Of a DNA stretch of 64,000 nucleotides, positions 62,865 to 64,000 are shown piece after piece. The DNA is taken from NCBI GenBank assembly GCA_030248135.1, contig JASANC010000526.1:1-64000 (forward strand), written 5' to 3'. Under the pieces are notes generated by a model, which was not told where the DNA came from, searched no databases, and saw only the letters and a list, made by a program, of their open reading frames with translations. The DNA is from Theristus sp. LFF4_11 (lineage: Eukaryota; Nematoda; Chromadorea; Monhysterida; Xyalidae). Position 1 is the first letter of the stretch, and each line of letters starts with the position of its first letter. The translations under genes were made by a program, and so were the position numbers.

Positions 62865-64000
62865 TCAGCATTTGTTTTTCGACTTGATAACATTCTATTT
62901 TGAGCAATCAGCTTTATTTGGCATTGCAAATAAATTTCTGTTTTTTAGTTAGAGGATCCGTTAAAATTCCAAGGACAAGCCAATGAAAAGCAGCCCACCG
63001 TGGATGACAAAATCTCTCGTTTTATGTGTCGTGACGCTTCTACACTTCTCGAATACATGTTATGGGTGTATCAACATCACCACAAAGTTTAAACACATGA
63101 CAGAAACCGACAAATTTGTAGACACAAGAAAAACTTGTAAATAACACGATTAAACAAGTCGGATAGAAAAAGTGTACGGTCAACACTTTGATTGAAAGCA
63201 GTTTTTCAGCTGCAGCGAAAATGTTGTTATCCATGATTTGCAGAGACATGTGTTTCCACAGCCATTATGTATTGAATACACACATACATTGCATGCTGGC
63301 TTTAAAAATGTGCCAAAATTCCAACAGGCTATATCGTAAAACAATATGGCAATTATGGAAAAGCGGGAAAACGTCATGTTTTACACTCAATCGATCAAAA
63401 TTTTTGTAACTTAAAAATGTGAAACAAAAGTTTTTGGAACTGATTGAACTGGCCGTTGATTTGCTGTGGCAGTAAAATGCAGCCGATCAGCGTGTGTGAT
63501 TTGTATTTTGTTAACGCATGACTGCAAGTTTATCAAAAAATGTCACATTTGAAACGACAATGTCAAAACAAGCAAGATCAAAATGTTCAGACAAAACATT
63601 CTGCGTTTGAAACAAAATTGTTGCATTTCACTGGAAATTGTGAAGAAAATCAGATGAAAGTCAGAGCGTATTTTTGGCAGCGAATGTGCCTTTGGCAACA
63701 CCACGTTCTTTATTGCTGATGTGAAATTCGTTTGATTCGAATGCAGTTTCAAAGGAAATCTGCATCTTTTGAAGTTTAGATTTTTGATTTGGCCTTCGTG
63801 AAAACGTTGTGAGCTTTGATTAAAGCAAAAAAAAGCTTTTATGAAGACAATTTCTGCTTGCCTGCTTTGCCGAGCAAAGACCGCAGCGACCACGGGATTC
63901 GACAGTTTCCAATTCGACCAAGCCTTTCGGATCGATGGAGTGTTTACAAAAAAATGATTGCCTTTTATTATCGCTCGAATGCAACTCAATCAAACAACGT
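62865..64000. other. No gene recognised
   Basis: AT-rich sequence to the window end. A 148-codon minus-strand frame at 63543-63989 has no recognisable motif and AT-driven composition. Confidence 0.45.

Overview
This is an animal (invertebrate) genomic window, most probably from a nematode or a close relative. Genes are split into many small exons with GT-AG introns, there is no operon or Shine-Dalgarno layout, and most intergenic and intronic space is repeats. The case for a nematode is the combination of a DUF273 glycosyltransferase-like gene, a DUF229 phosphatase/sulfatase-like gene and a GCY-type receptor guanylyl cyclase. The presence of a protein O-mannosyltransferase (a family C. elegans lacks) argues against a Caenorhabditis-like species. 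The species itself is not identified. Gene models were built by hand: family motifs in six frames were joined only where splice sites and phases agreed.

Layout: (1) 123-6215, minus: SLC13-type Na+/carboxylate symporter, well conserved but with a one-base frameshift in its signature and one doubtful exon. (2) 9097-10295, minus: small PAN/apple-domain secreted protein, its upstream exon broken by a repeat. (3) 11975-19636, minus: POMT/PMT protein O-mannosyltransferase, with a gag-only LTR retrotransposon (13791-16965) in an intron. (4) 20637-22949, plus: complete FkbM/Star-like methyltransferase, 317 aa. (5) 23381-24624 and 25319-28937, plus: two tandem EGF-like single-pass receptors (276 and 461 aa), both ending in a PPxY tail. 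(6) 29200-36862, minus: complete DUF229 protein, 788 aa. (7) 43016-45987, minus: complete DUF273 protein, 468 aa. (8) 50373-57959, plus: complete 27-exon receptor guanylyl cyclase, 1101 aa, whose cyclase domain has lost almost all catalytic residues. (9) 58195-62860: a chain of TTAA-flanked non-autonomous transposons.

POMT, DUF273, DUF229 and FkbM are all predicted membrane-anchored or secretory-pathway enzymes acting on glycans or similar substrates, so the centre of the window is rich in surface-modification genes. No shared regulation is visible. Between genes lie several repeat families: tRNA-derived SINEs, a small palindromic MITE, MITEs with TACCGTA ends, a 149-bp satellite in two inverted arrays, and a 235-bp dispersed repeat flanked by an exact 100-bp duplication of an exon. 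The most noteworthy items are the catalytically degenerate cyclase receptor, the paired EGF/PPxY genes, the inverted satellite-plus-TIR blocks around the DUF229 5' exons, and the exon duplication around the 235-bp repeat.
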